Source: Cepaea nemoralis (Eukaryota > Mollusca > Gastropoda > Stylommatophora > Helicidae). From it: a DNA stretch of 64,000 nucleotides. A program made the position numbers and the translations under genes. Positions within the stretch are counted from its first letter, which is position 1; the number at the start of each line of letters is the position of its first letter. The stretch spans positions 269,501-333,500 of the forward strand of contig JACEFZ010027952.1 of assembly GCA_014155875.1 (NCBI GenBank). Reading direction: 5' to 3'. The notes beneath the pieces were generated by a model, which ran no database searches, was not told where the DNA came from, and saw only the letters and a list, made by a program, of their open reading frames with translations. Shown here piece after piece: positions 44,801 to 55,014 of this stretch.

Positions 44801-44877
44801 TGACGTCTCATACCAGCAAGACCAATGCACAGTGATCTTCTTCCTAACTACCCATGGCTTCTTCTTCTTTTGTTCGC

Positions 44878-45690
44878 TTGAAATTTGTCTATAACTGCAA
44901 TGTTGTCTCTTGTATGAATTTAACTGTCCTGTTTAGTTCACTCAGTAGTCCATAAAGTTTATCTTCTTTCATTCACTTGAAATTTGTCTATAACTGCAAT
45001 GTTGTCTCTTGTATGAATTTAACTGTCCTGTTTAGTTAACTCAGTAGTCCATAAAGTTTATCTTCTTTCATTCACTTGAAATTTGTCTATAACTGCAATG
45101 TTGTCTCTTGTATGAATTTAACTGTCCTGTTTAGTTAACTCAGTAGTCCATAAAGTTTATCTTCTTTCATTCACTTGAAATTTGTCTATAACTGCAATGT
45201 TGTCTCTTGTATGAATTTAACTGTCCTGTTTAGTTAACTCAGTAGTCCATAAAGTTTATCTTCTTTCATTCACTTGAAATTTGTCTATAACTGCAATGTT
45301 GTCTCTTGTATGAATTTAACTGTCCTGTTTAGTTAACTCAGTAGTCCATAAAGTTTATCTTCTTTCATTCACTTGAAATTTGTCTATAACTGCAATGTTG
45401 TCTCTTGTATGAATTTAACTGTCCTGTTTAGTTAACTCAGTAGTCCATAAAGTTTATCTTCTTTCATTCACTTGAAATTTGTCTATAACTGCAATGTTGT
45501 CTCTTGTATGAATTTAACTGTCCTGTTTAGTTAACTCAGTAGTCCATAAAGTTTATCTTCTTTCATTCACTTGAAATTTGTCAATAACTGCAATGTTTCA
45601 CTTGTATGAATTTAACTGTCCTTGTTAGTTCACTCAGTGGTGCATAGACTGCCCATGGCTGATTTTGAACATTGGACTCAGTGTGCAAGG
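44878..45690 (-). repeat. 99-bp tandem array built from a LINE 3' end
   Basis: 'cttgaaatttgtctataact' starts at 44976, 45075 and 45174, period 99 bp, with about eight nearly identical copies. On the minus strand each unit reads 'DKLYGLLS', 'RTVKFIQETTLQL', the terminal codons of the LINE family at 1859-2080 and 62437. The last, more diverged unit (45580-45690) extends into 'PWAVYAPLSELTRTVKFIQ' and is the likely founder. Confidence 0.9.
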
Positions 45691-46014
45691 TAATTGTGAA
45701 ATGCAGTTTCACTATCCCCAAAGCCACAGTGCCATGTAGGAAGTCAGGTGGTGTGCATGACATTTGACCACGTCATTCAATGAATGTCCAGTAGCCTAAA
45801 CATATGGAATTAACACCATGTACTCAATATGACTCAATCCGTGAAAAGGGATCCTCCGCTAACTTTACCTACTGTTCATGAAGAGAACACCACCAAAGAA
45901 GACTTAAAATCATACTGAACTTATAAAACAGCAGAAACTATGAAGAGATCCTGTCCAGTATTACATTGAGTGAATATGGTTAAACTGAATGGAAAGTCTC
46001 TCGACGTATGGACA

Positions 46015-46060
46015 AAGGAACGAACGAACGAACAGACTTTATTTTCATAAGTAACATTAA
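46015..46060 (-). repeat. L2/CR1-like LINE tail
   Basis: (GAAC)n followed by 'agactttattttcataagt', the antisense 3' terminus also seen at 22690 and 36610. Confidence 0.6.
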
Positions 46061-46289
46061 TTTTATTATAAAGTGCCTGGAAGAATATGGATGAATCTTA
46101 TTTCATTAACGAATTGGCTCTTAAACAATACCGCATGTAGAGATTGTGAAGATTGAGCAGTCTGAGCATATGCAATAGCGGTTACAAAGCGGTTCCCCAC
46201 TATTGATTTGCAGCATGGAACAACAACGAGGTGGTTATTCATTTTTGTGTGGTTAGAGGGTGTCACACCTTGTGAATTCAACAGAGGAA

Positions 46290-47225
46290 TAGTGGTAAAG
46301 TATGGAGAACAGTTGTTTAAGTCAGGGAAGGTTGTATGAATGGGTAAAAAGATTTTAAAATGGAAGACAAAACGTCATTGATGAACCGTGTAATGGGAGA
46401 CCTGTGAGTGTGGCAACTGATACAGTAGGTTAACTAGCAAGTCCATGACAACAGGTGACACGCTTTTGGTGAAATAGCCCTGGATTTCAACATTAGTCAT
46501 TGTGCTGTGTACAAAACCATGATGACCTCACATTATAGGAAAGTGTCTTGGCTCCGGTGACCACAAACATGCATAGCAGACAATTTGTCTGGAGCATTTG
46601 GGCCATCTCACTCAAGAAGTTTTTCTCCATCAAATTGTGACAGGAAACAAGTCCTGTGTGCATCATTACAAACCAGAGAATAAGATGCAGTCGATGCAGT
46701 GGGAAAACCTGTTGTCTCCGGTTAAGAAAAAATTAAAGATGCAGAAATCTACTGGGAAGATCATAATGATGATCTTTTGGGATATCAATGGCCCAGTGTT
46801 GGCACATTTCCAGGAAAGGATGAAACTGTGACTAGTGCTCAATACAGTGACATGCTAGTGAACAAATTGAAGATACGATCAAAACGCCAGGTACTTCTCT
46901 CAAAAGGAGTATTGTTACTGCACGACAACCCCCACCCTCATACGACTGCACATTCAGCAGATAGACTATGTCCTATGAAATTTGAGGTCTTGAAACATCC
47001 AGCATGCATTCCAGACTTGGCATCATCAGTCATTCACTTGTCTGGACCCTTGACAGAACTTTTGCGAGGTCAGAGGTTTGCAGATGAGAATGAGATCATG
47101 GAGGAGGTGCAAAATGATCTAAGGCCACATCCAAAACCTTCTTCCCAGAAGGCATCAACAAGCTAGTGGTCAGGTGGACCAAGTGTGTTGCCAGGCAGGG
47201 GGTCTATGCTGAGAAATAACACACA
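46290..47225 (+). pseudogene. mariner transposase pseudogene
   Basis: Across several frames it reads 'HQIVTGNKSCVHHYKPENK' (the TGDE box, D replaced by N), 'SPVKKKLKMQKSTGKIIMMI', 'FWDINGP', 'QYSDMLVNKLKI', 'GVLLLHDNPHPHTTAHSADR' and 'KFEVLKHPACIPDLASSV', where the last Asp of the D,D34D triad is lost. The C-terminal 'LLRGQRFADENEIMEEVQN' is recognisable. Frameshifts and missing catalytic residues make it inactive. No terminal repeats found. Confidence 0.88.
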
Positions 47226-47239
47226 CAAAATTTCACAGT

Positions 47240-47570
47240 GGGATGCTTCACTTTAAACAAATCAAAGATTGGGAGCATTCGCTGGATCTTTTCCCCAGGC
47301 ATGCTGATGTGGTAGGAAATAAGCACGTGGACAGATTGGCTGGCTCTGCACTATTGGAAGTGGTACTGGTGCACAATGAGCAGGATGTGGCCAGAGCACT
47401 TTGGGATCATGTATATAATGTGGAAATCATCAAGGCCTGGAGAGAACGGTGTGGCAAGAAATGTCTAAAGAATCTGGCCAACACTCACTAACTCCAAGGA
47501 AACACTAGACGGACACAGAATCAAACTGATCATCCCAAGTGCTGTGGCTCTTGACTGAACACAACTCAAC
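47240..47570 (+). pseudogene. RNase H LINE 3' fragment
   Basis: It reads 'LFPRHADVVGNKHVDRLAGS' (GNEQADRLAG region) and 'HNEQDVARALWDHVYNVE', then the degraded tail 'tgactgaacacaactcaac'. It directly follows the mariner remnant. Confidence 0.75.
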
Positions 47571-47879
47571 CTTACTCTATTCATGATATTCTAAGATTAT
47601 TCTATAACACTGTTGTTTAGTAGTTTCTCTTGTACCCACTTGAATGTTGTCATCATCCCTGCCATCCAGGCTAAATCCTCCTCGATTCTTCATTGAACTT
47701 CCCTCATTTCTGTGAAGCATGTGCTTGGCTCCCCACCTGCCTCCCCTGTCAATGGTCACGGGTGTGAATTCACACAGTCAGATTTTTAAAAGTGACCTTG
47801 GCTCAAAGATCGACCCAGTCTACACTGGGTACCATAAAATGTCTTGGGAGGTGAAGCAACCTTTTTTTTTATTTTTTTC

Positions 47880-48170
47880 ACTCGCTCACTCATTTTGAAC
47901 TCAAGCGTAGTCCAAACACACTACTTCTAGTAGTGCTGAACAGAATTTTGCGCGTGAATTAGCTTTCCTTATTCCCTCGCCATCAGGCGAACACTCCGAC
48001 TTCAGAGGTAATTGTAACTTACAACCCCAAGTCAAGATCGAAAGGTGAACATTTTAGTCCAGCTGTCCGGTGTAGGGGGATGAACCCCTTACCTCAGCAT
48101 CAGCACACCAGATGTTTAAGAACACGAGTTTTTATCCATTCAGCCATGCTGACCTACAGCAACCATTGTG
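47880..48170 (-). mobile_element. tRNA-derived SINE, family A, antisense
   Basis: On the minus strand 'gtaggtcagcatggctgaatgg' opens the element (A box 'tggctgaatgg'), with B-box-like 'gggttcatccccc', then the family body ending 'cttgagttcaaaatgagtga'. It is the best-preserved antisense copy. Confidence 0.85.
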
Positions 48171-48894
48171 ATATAGGTGACATCATGCCTGGAGTGCCCA
48201 TTGGTCCATACAAATGTGTTTAGCACCATATATGAATGAATATACTAATGACTTATTTCTTCACTAGTATACCATTATTACAATATTGCCTTCACCAACC
48301 AAATGAAACAAACAAGATTGTAAAATATAAAAGTAATGCACTGTCTTATTGATTTGTTTATTCCTCTTCAGGAGTGGAGGTGTTAAATATCTTATATAAG
48401 AATGTGTGAGGAGAAGTCTGTTGTAACATATGAATCAATGACAGGCCTGGCAAGTGAACAGAAGGTTTAAATGCCTCTAAAGTGATGCCTAAGATGGAAC
48501 TAGGTATCTTTGTTGTACAGTGCTGTTTTTAGATGTGTGACTTTATTTTATAATATAATTATTTTAATGTGGCTTATGTTAGTGTGTGTAAGGAAGGGCT
48601 GTGCTGTTTTTATTGCGCTAATTTTTGATACACAGTGCTAATTGTAGATGTATGATTTAGTTTAGTATTTTTATGTTGGTGTATGTGTTTTAGTGTGTGT
48701 TATTTAGCTTGTTACACAGGAGAAATGCTGTACAAGAAAGGGATGTGTGCTATACTCTGTGTATGTCTTATGTGTACATCTGTGTTTGTCATGTGTGTCT
48801 GTATATGTTATGTATGTATATAAGAAACGTGTGTGTTTGTGCCTGTATATGTGTCTATATGTTATGCATGTCAAAAAGAAAATATGCACATATT

Positions 48895-49090
48895 ATACAA
48901 TACAAGAATCAGCAAAGGCACGGAGAAGAGAAGTAGAGACAGAAATGAATAATTTATGGAGAACACTGACGGAGCTGCATGGGATACCTGAGTATAAGAC
49001 GACATGAAGTGAGTTTGTTGAGGGCCAAGCCCCAATGGAGGATAAAGGACAAAAACAGAGAGCTATACAACAACATAAATGCAACTTAGC
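48895..49090 (+). mobile_element. RTE-type LINE 3' end, second family
   Basis: It reads 'ESAKARRREVETEMNNLWRT' then 'FVEGQAPMEDKGQKQRA', related to the C-terminus at 33600-33735 (TWRR...). Only about 60 codons remain. Confidence 0.6.
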
Positions 49091-49488
49091 CTAGCTGTAG
49101 ACATCAAAAGGAAAGCTACAACACCCACTTAAACTTTCGTTAAACCAACTATTAAGCTTCTTAATGGTTATATTTATTCTTTCTATTATCATTCTCATGC
49201 CACAGTTAAATATTGTCTAATCACAGATGAATCAGGCTTAATTTCCCAATACACACTTGCTGTCAAGCCTAGGGTTGGAGGGGAGCCTACACTTATACGG
49301 CAAGGCCAGATGTGTTGCCTTACTTGTGTTGTACCCCTTTCTGTTTAGGATCACACACAAAAGCACAAGATACAATGGCAGATGAAACAACATAGTTAAG
49401 GATATATGAATATGGATTTAAGCATGGGTCTGGCAAGGACGGACTTATAAAAGCCAGAATATGTCACATTTACAACAAATGTGCTACT

Positions 49489-49904
49489 CAGTGGCGTCAC
49501 TGGGGTTGGTGTCACCCAGTGCGGTAAACTCTTGGTGTCACCCCTCTAGACTTTCACCATGGTCTTCTTCCGAGTGTTCCTGTACCATATATAATCGCAT
49601 ATAGTAATGTTTGTAAAATAAGTCAAAAAGTTAATAAGGCCATAAGAAAGAAAACAAATTGAACAATATAACTTCAATACTTCAGGTAAAACATAAATAA
49701 AGAACTTCGACAAACTCGGACAAAGTTAAATTTTTGTTATTTAACATTAAAATTTCTAAAATTAACAATGAACGGTTATGAAACCCGACTAGACAGAGCT
49801 ATGTCTGCTTTGTCAAATTTGCAATTTTTTTATTTTGGTGTCACCCCTTGATGGTGTCACCCGGTGCGGCCCGCACCCCCCGCACCCCCCTAGTGACGCC
49901 CCTG
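49489..49904. mobile_element. hAT-type MITE with 8-bp target duplication
   Basis: Left end 'cagtggcgtcact' and right end 'agtgacgcccctg' are inverted repeats (12 of 13). The subterminal 'ggtgtcacc' blocks are also inverted. Flanks 'gtgctact' at 49481-49488 and 49905-49912 are an exact 8-bp duplication, as hAT transposases make. The 416-bp AT-rich interior has no coding capacity. Confidence 0.93.
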
Positions 49905-49923
49905 GTGCTACTACAGGGTCTTT

Positions 49924-50376
49924 GTAAAGTCTCACTACACTTTGGATATAGAACAAATTTTATAACATCATAGAAAAATGGAGACGGATTGTATTTGCAG
50001 CAAAGAACCTCAATGGCTCGGAAAGCTGAAGAAGAAGAAGAATAGAAAAATGTGGTCCACAGTACATCGTTAAGCAATATGCAGTCAATGGCTGCTGTCT
50101 GTGCACACAATTGAGAACCAGAAAGAAGCAATAAGAATAACCATTCAAGAAATAACAACAGACACATTCCAGAACATATTTGACAATGCCTTGAAGCCTG
50201 TGGTGGACATTTCCAACACCTGTTATAATCAATACTTCATTGGTACTTTCCAGCTTCCCCAAAACAGCATTAGACCATAGCAGTAACTATTGTAACTAAT
50301 TAAATGAATTTTTTAGCACAATGTTTGATGACATCATCAAATTTGCTTTACATACAAAGTGTAAGTGAGACTTTAC
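49924..50376 (+). mobile_element. Deleted Tc1/mariner-like element sharing MITE ends
   Basis: Termini 'gtaaagtctcactacacttt' (49924) and its inverse ending at 50376 are those of the MITE at 28947-29183. The interior reads 'MWSTVHR', 'ENQKEAIRITIQEITTDTFQ' and 'NIFDNALKPVVDI', which resembles the C-terminus of Tc1/mariner-type transposases. This fragment may be closer to the parent of the MITE. Confidence 0.68.
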
Positions 50377-50414
50377 ATACTCTGTGCAATGATTAGCACA
50401 TACAGCTTATGATA

Positions 50415-50488
50415 TATGTTTTGGGAGACAGAGCATCTATGGATTTGCCCGGTGTGTTGTGATGTTGATTCTGAAATCAATCAATCAG
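50415..50488 (+). mobile_element. RNase H LINE 3' terminus
   Basis: 'gagcatctatggatttgccc' and 'gtgttgtgatgttgattctga' correspond to 'HLWICPVCCDVDS', followed by an (AATC)n tail. It is about 70 bp long and lies just upstream of the near-intact LINE. Confidence 0.7.
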
Positions 50489-50572
50489 AAACACAAGTCT
50501 TATCCCATGATTAGACTAAAAACACAGAATTCACACACAACAGGTAGCATGATTTATTGCCTTCTATATTTC

Positions 50573-53500
50573 ACTGTCCCTTTCATAGATCCGGTTTCAA
50601 GATGGCGACGGACGGTCGTGTTGTTTTGTGTTCGTAAACTTTTTCGCGTAGGGGATGGATTTATTCATCTCTTGCGTGTAATTGGTGTGCCAGGATGTAA
50701 AACCAGGAGTTTCTACTCAAGATCTGCGCGGGTGCTACGGAGTTCGTGCATCGAGCGAAGCCATCCTTGAGTGAATTTTCAGCAGCGTGTGTGGTTATCA
50801 GCAGTCTGTGTTTACGTTTTTTCAACATGGCGGAAGAACGTGTTTTTTCCGAGCGGTCAGCAGTCAACATAACGAAGCGGCGTGGTAGCCGCGCAGGGAC
50901 AAAGAAGCAAGGTAAGCGCGGTGGCTTTGAGGCGTTTTAGACTCAAGTGTCACCGTCTAGGACTCAGGAATATCCGTATTCTATATTGGAACTGTGCCAG
51001 TGTAAAACAACGGGGCTCTATTTTAGAAACCCTAGTTTACAGGAACGACATTGTAGCACTCCAGGAGACGAGACTGGGCGATCAGCTACTCCGAATTGCC
51101 GGCTTCAAATGTTTCTACAACAGACGACATCTGGGAACGGCGATTCTCGTTCGCGACAGCATGGTGGCGTCAGAGCTAGACATGTCCAGTTGGGACAGTG
51201 ACGATATACAAATACAGGCGTTGAGAGTTCATTCCAGTATACCATTCGTGTTGGTTAATGTTTATGCCCGCAATGCGAGTATGGACGCCCAGAAGTGGCA
51301 GTGCTTAAGTGGCATATTAGGCCACGAGAGAAATGTTATTTTCTGTGGTGACTTCAACGCTAAAGGCAGAGCATGGGGAAACACTTCCTCCAATACACAA
51401 GGGGAGGAGCTCGAGACTGCACTGGAAACCATCGACCTGGTTTGTATTAACAGTGGCTGTGTCACCAGGACAGCAAGCCGTCCAGGCGATGAGGACAGTG
51501 CTATTGATCTGGCGCTAGTTTCACCTTCACTCACTACAGTGTGTAGATGGGGTGTCCTAGGACACCATGGCAGCGACCACCACCCGTGCAGCATATTGGT
51601 GGAGAAAGGCAGAACCAGGCAGCACAAGCTAAAGGTAAAGACGTTCCAGTATGACAGTACAGGGCAAGATGTGGTGAGTAAAATAAGACGTGACAAGCGC
51701 AGAACGTTTCAGGGCAGGAAAAAAAGCTGGGAGCAGCCACCGTGGTGGAGTTTCGAGGTGGAGAAGGCTTGGGTGGATAAGCGTAGTGCTGTAAGGAGAT
51801 GGCAAAATGCCAAGAAGAACAGAGCTGGTCATCCTAGTCCCTGCTTGCACTTAGAAAGAGAGATGCACACAAAAGTAAGCTATTTCAAAAAACTGGTCAA
51901 GGTGGTTAAAAGCGAAAAATGGGCAGAGGTGTGTCAAAGAGTAAGCACAGACAAGTCACTGAAATTGTTCTGGCGACTACATAAAAGCATGAGTGGTGTA
52001 GTCAAGAATAAGAGCATTTCTGACTTCCAAGGTGCTGACCTCACCTGGCAGAGGACTGACGAGGACAAGGGCAAAGCCCTCTTTGAACGCTACCTTGAGC
52101 AGAGCAACCAGACAGACATGGGAGGCCGAAATCTGGCCAAGGAGGTCACCTCAGACAGATGCAAGGCCCAGAACACTTCGGATGAAGACACAGTGACAGT
52201 GAAAGAAATCAAGGCTGTGCTTCGACGATAAAAAAACAGTGCTCCAGGTCCTGATGGCATAAGATACGACGACATAAATAGGTGTACCGACAATGAGCTA
52301 GAGAAACTAGCAGACATGTACAACAACAGTATAGGGAGTGCTAGCATCAAGGAGGAATGGTTACACAGCTATCTGATTCCCTTGCCGAAGCCTGACAAAG
52401 ACCACAAAAAAATTCAGGGATATCGAATTATAACCATGCAGAATACAATAGGCAAGCTGCTGGAGAAGGTAATTGCCAGGAAAATATCAAGCCAACTAGA
52501 GAGGCAAGGTGTTTTCCCACCTACCCTGGGTGGGTACCGTCCAAAAAGAGAAACCTGGACCAATGCAGCAGTCTTTGCCCATGATGTCTATGAAGGTTTC
52601 CACTCAGGCACTGAAACCGTTGCTGCAGCGATTGATCTTGAGGACGCATACAACAGAGTACCACTGGATTTTTTAATGTTTCAGCTTCTTGAACTAAACG
52701 TAAGTCCATTCCTCCTTAGTTGGATCGCTGCAGCCCTCTACCAACGGAAAGTAGTTTTTAGATGTGGCAGTTGGACTTCGGAACCAACAACAATATATCA
52801 TGGCCTACCACAGGGATCACCATTATCTCCGGTACTGTTCAACGCCTACACAGTGAGAATCACCAGTGAGCAGATCACTGGACCTGGCAGGACATTGTCG
52901 TATGCCGATGATGTTTTAGTGTATCGTCAGGGTAAGGATAGAGAGGAGGTTGCTGTGGAACTACAAACCGAACTCAATCGCATAAGTACTTGGTGTGATG
53001 AAGCTGGGGCAATGGTCAACCCAACAAAGGCAACAGTGACTTGGTTCTCGTTGAATAATCATATTGTCAACAATCCAACACCAACTGTAATGCTGTGTTC
53101 AGAGACGGTGGAAAGAACGCAGGCAATGAATTACCTGGGGATACGGTTTGATCGAAGCCTTGCTTATAATGTGCACATAGACCAGGTGATAACAAAGGCC
53201 AAGCGGGGTTTGGCAGCGATGCGGGTGATGGCGGCAGCAAACTGTGAGCAGCGCCATCTATGTCTTCTGTACGAGGGGCTGGTCATGTCTGTTTTGGAGT
53301 ATGCAATGGCAATCCTGACTCTCAGCCATAAGCAGATAGAAAGGATGGAAAGGATACAGAATGAAGCTATGCGCATTATTCTTGGATGTACAAGAGATAC
53401 AGCATGCAGGGCGATGCGCTACCTTCTTGATTTTCCAACCATTGAAGAGAGAGTACAAGTTTGCAGGGCACGCGCCTACCTCAGAATTAACGCAAACACA

Positions 53501-54452
53501 CAACATCCACTGCATAGTGATATTAGGAAGGTGAAGGGCAGCAGGTTAAAAAGAGGACGGTCGTGGATGGGTCAAGCCGAAGACATTCTTCAACAGGTGT
53601 GTTCACTTGAGGACTTAGAACCTGGCGAGGAGTGGGTGCAAGTGCCAACAGACTTCTGTACATCCTTTTCAGTTTGCATCCAACTAGATAGAAAATGCAG
53701 ACAAGAAAATCCGGCTGCTGTGGAGGCTGAAGTACAAGCGTTGATTTTCGAGAATTCGCTAGACGGTGACGCGGTCATCTACACAGATGGGTCGGTCGTC
53801 CGACATGTGAGAAGCTCATGGGCCTTTACAGCTCGGGCCGGAGGGAGAATTGTGAAGGAGGACTCTGGTGCTTTCACTGAAACCACAAGTAGCCTGACCA
53901 TGGAAGTCATGGCAGTAAGTAAAGCAATAACATGGCTCGAGACACAGACATTCACTAGGGCTTGTTTCCTTAGCGACTCAATGAACATGATCAAGAGGAT
54001 AGAGGAGGGGTCGATCCGAAGAGAATGGTTGCTGCCTCTGAAGCGGTCTCGGCTGGCAAAGATTAGTTTCATCTTCGTGCCAGGTCATGCGGGAGTACAA
54101 GGAAATGAGCGGGCTGACAAGCTCGCAGGTGAGGCTACTGTGGAGGGCGGACGCGCCATGGACCAGGCTGACATTCTGAATGCTCTACGAGAAGTGAGAC
54201 TTTTGCGAGAACCAAGTGATGACTGTGAATCTACAACAATGGCCAGACTGCGGGAGCAGCAAATTAAAAGAGGGGTGGCCAAACAAGAACACTACGCAGG
54301 AAACCAAAGAAGATTGATAAACCAACACAGAACTGGCGTCGTTAGCCGCTACACGCTGCGGGATTTGCTGAGGAGGGGATCCGAGCACTTATGGACTGAA
54401 TGGTTCGATGTGCAATGAGGATGATCTGTCGACTAACTAACTAACTGTCCCT
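50573..54452 (+). mobile_element. Near-intact I/Nimb-clade LINE (about 3.86 kb)
   Basis: The element runs from about 50582 to 54443. Flanks 'actgtccct' at 50573-50581 and 54444-54452 are a 9-bp target duplication. The 5' end near 'tttcaagatggcgacgg' agrees with the 5' terminus in the inverted copy at 3908. A ~250-300-bp 5' UTR leads to one long ORF with endonuclease, RT and RNase H; the 3' end is a short (CTAA)n tail. No separate ORF1 is visible. Confidence 0.92.
50870..54418 (+). pseudogene. LINE polyprotein: endonuclease, reverse transcriptase, RNase H
   Basis: APE-type endonuclease (50960-51640): 'ILYWNCASVKQ', 'IVALQETRLGD', 'LVNVYARNAS', 'FCGDFNAKGRAWG', 'SAIDLAL', 'HHGSDHHP' supply the Asn, Glu, Asp and His landmarks. 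RT (52230-53300): 'NSAPGPDGIRYDDI', 'AAIDLEDAYNRVPLD', 'GLPQGSPLSPVLF', 'LSYADDVLVYRQG' (YADD at 52901-52912). RNase H (53775-54150): 'VIYTDGSVV', 'SLTMEVMAV', 'CFLSDSMNM', 'GNERADKLAGEA'. A single TAA at 52229-52231 breaks an otherwise open frame just before the RT. No ATG begins the frame after the stop at 50870; an upstream ORF starting MAEERVFSERS (50827) overlaps it in another frame to 50940. Element-encoded retrotransposition enzyme, not a host gene. Confidence 0.93.
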
Positions 54453-54481
54453 CATGGCTACAGGAACCCTAAGAAAAAGCA

Positions 54482-54741
54482 AAGAACTGTAAGACTGGGA
54501 GCCTCCGTGGTGAAGTGGTCAAGCCGTTTGACTCGGGCTCCGAAGGTTGTGGGTTCGATTCCGGGCCGCGTCCTTCGGTTCACGAGTTAAATTTTTCGGA
54601 GACTCCTGTGGGTTGTCGCTAGAGCTACGGAATTTGTGCTTGGTGCAACGCTTTCCGCGCTGCGGAAAGAGACCGAGCCATATGGAATCAAACCCGGTGC
54701 AATGAAGTCGACCTTGTCGACTTTTAAGAACTGTAAGACTG
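54482..54741 (+). mobile_element. tRNA-derived SINE, family E, with 16-bp target duplication
   Basis: The insert 54498-54725 is bounded by exact copies of 'aagaactgtaagactg' at 54482-54497 and 54726-54741. The tRNA-like head has A box 'tggtgaagtgg' and B box 'ggttcgattcc'. The body carries 'gagctacggaatttgtgctt' and 'ctgcggaaagagaccgagcc', shared with 41398-41465. The end 'gaccttgtcgacttttaag' has no simple-repeat tail. The exact duplication indicates a recent insertion. Confidence 0.95.
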
Positions 54742-55014
54742 CAACCCAGCAGACATGTTGTAAAAGGTGACTCTGGAGGATTCTGCCAATGTATTACTGG
54801 GAAAACAAGGGAAGCAAAGAGTAGCAAATCTGCACCCTACCAGGCATGTCAAAAGAGGCGGCTAAGAAAGGGTTGCGCATAGGCCAGCTATCCCATCACA
54901 TAGCTGTACTCAGATCACAAAGAGGACACCCCCCTCCCCCCTCACTCCAAAAGGGCAGAAAGAAGACAATATGTAGATGCCCTAGCAAGGCATGTAGAGG
55001 ATGCAGCAGCGAAG

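Noticed and set aside
48372..48420. A further exon after 'tttattcctcttcag'
   Set aside because: The acceptor looks good but the following sequence has a stop after a few codons in the useful frame, and the receptor already ended at 28146.
50459..50770. 103-codon frame as ORF1 of the LINE
   Set aside because: It starts upstream of the element's target duplication and crosses its 5' boundary, so it is not part of the element.
54498..54570. Functional tRNA gene
   Set aside because: The tRNA-like head is the start of a SINE with exact target duplications.
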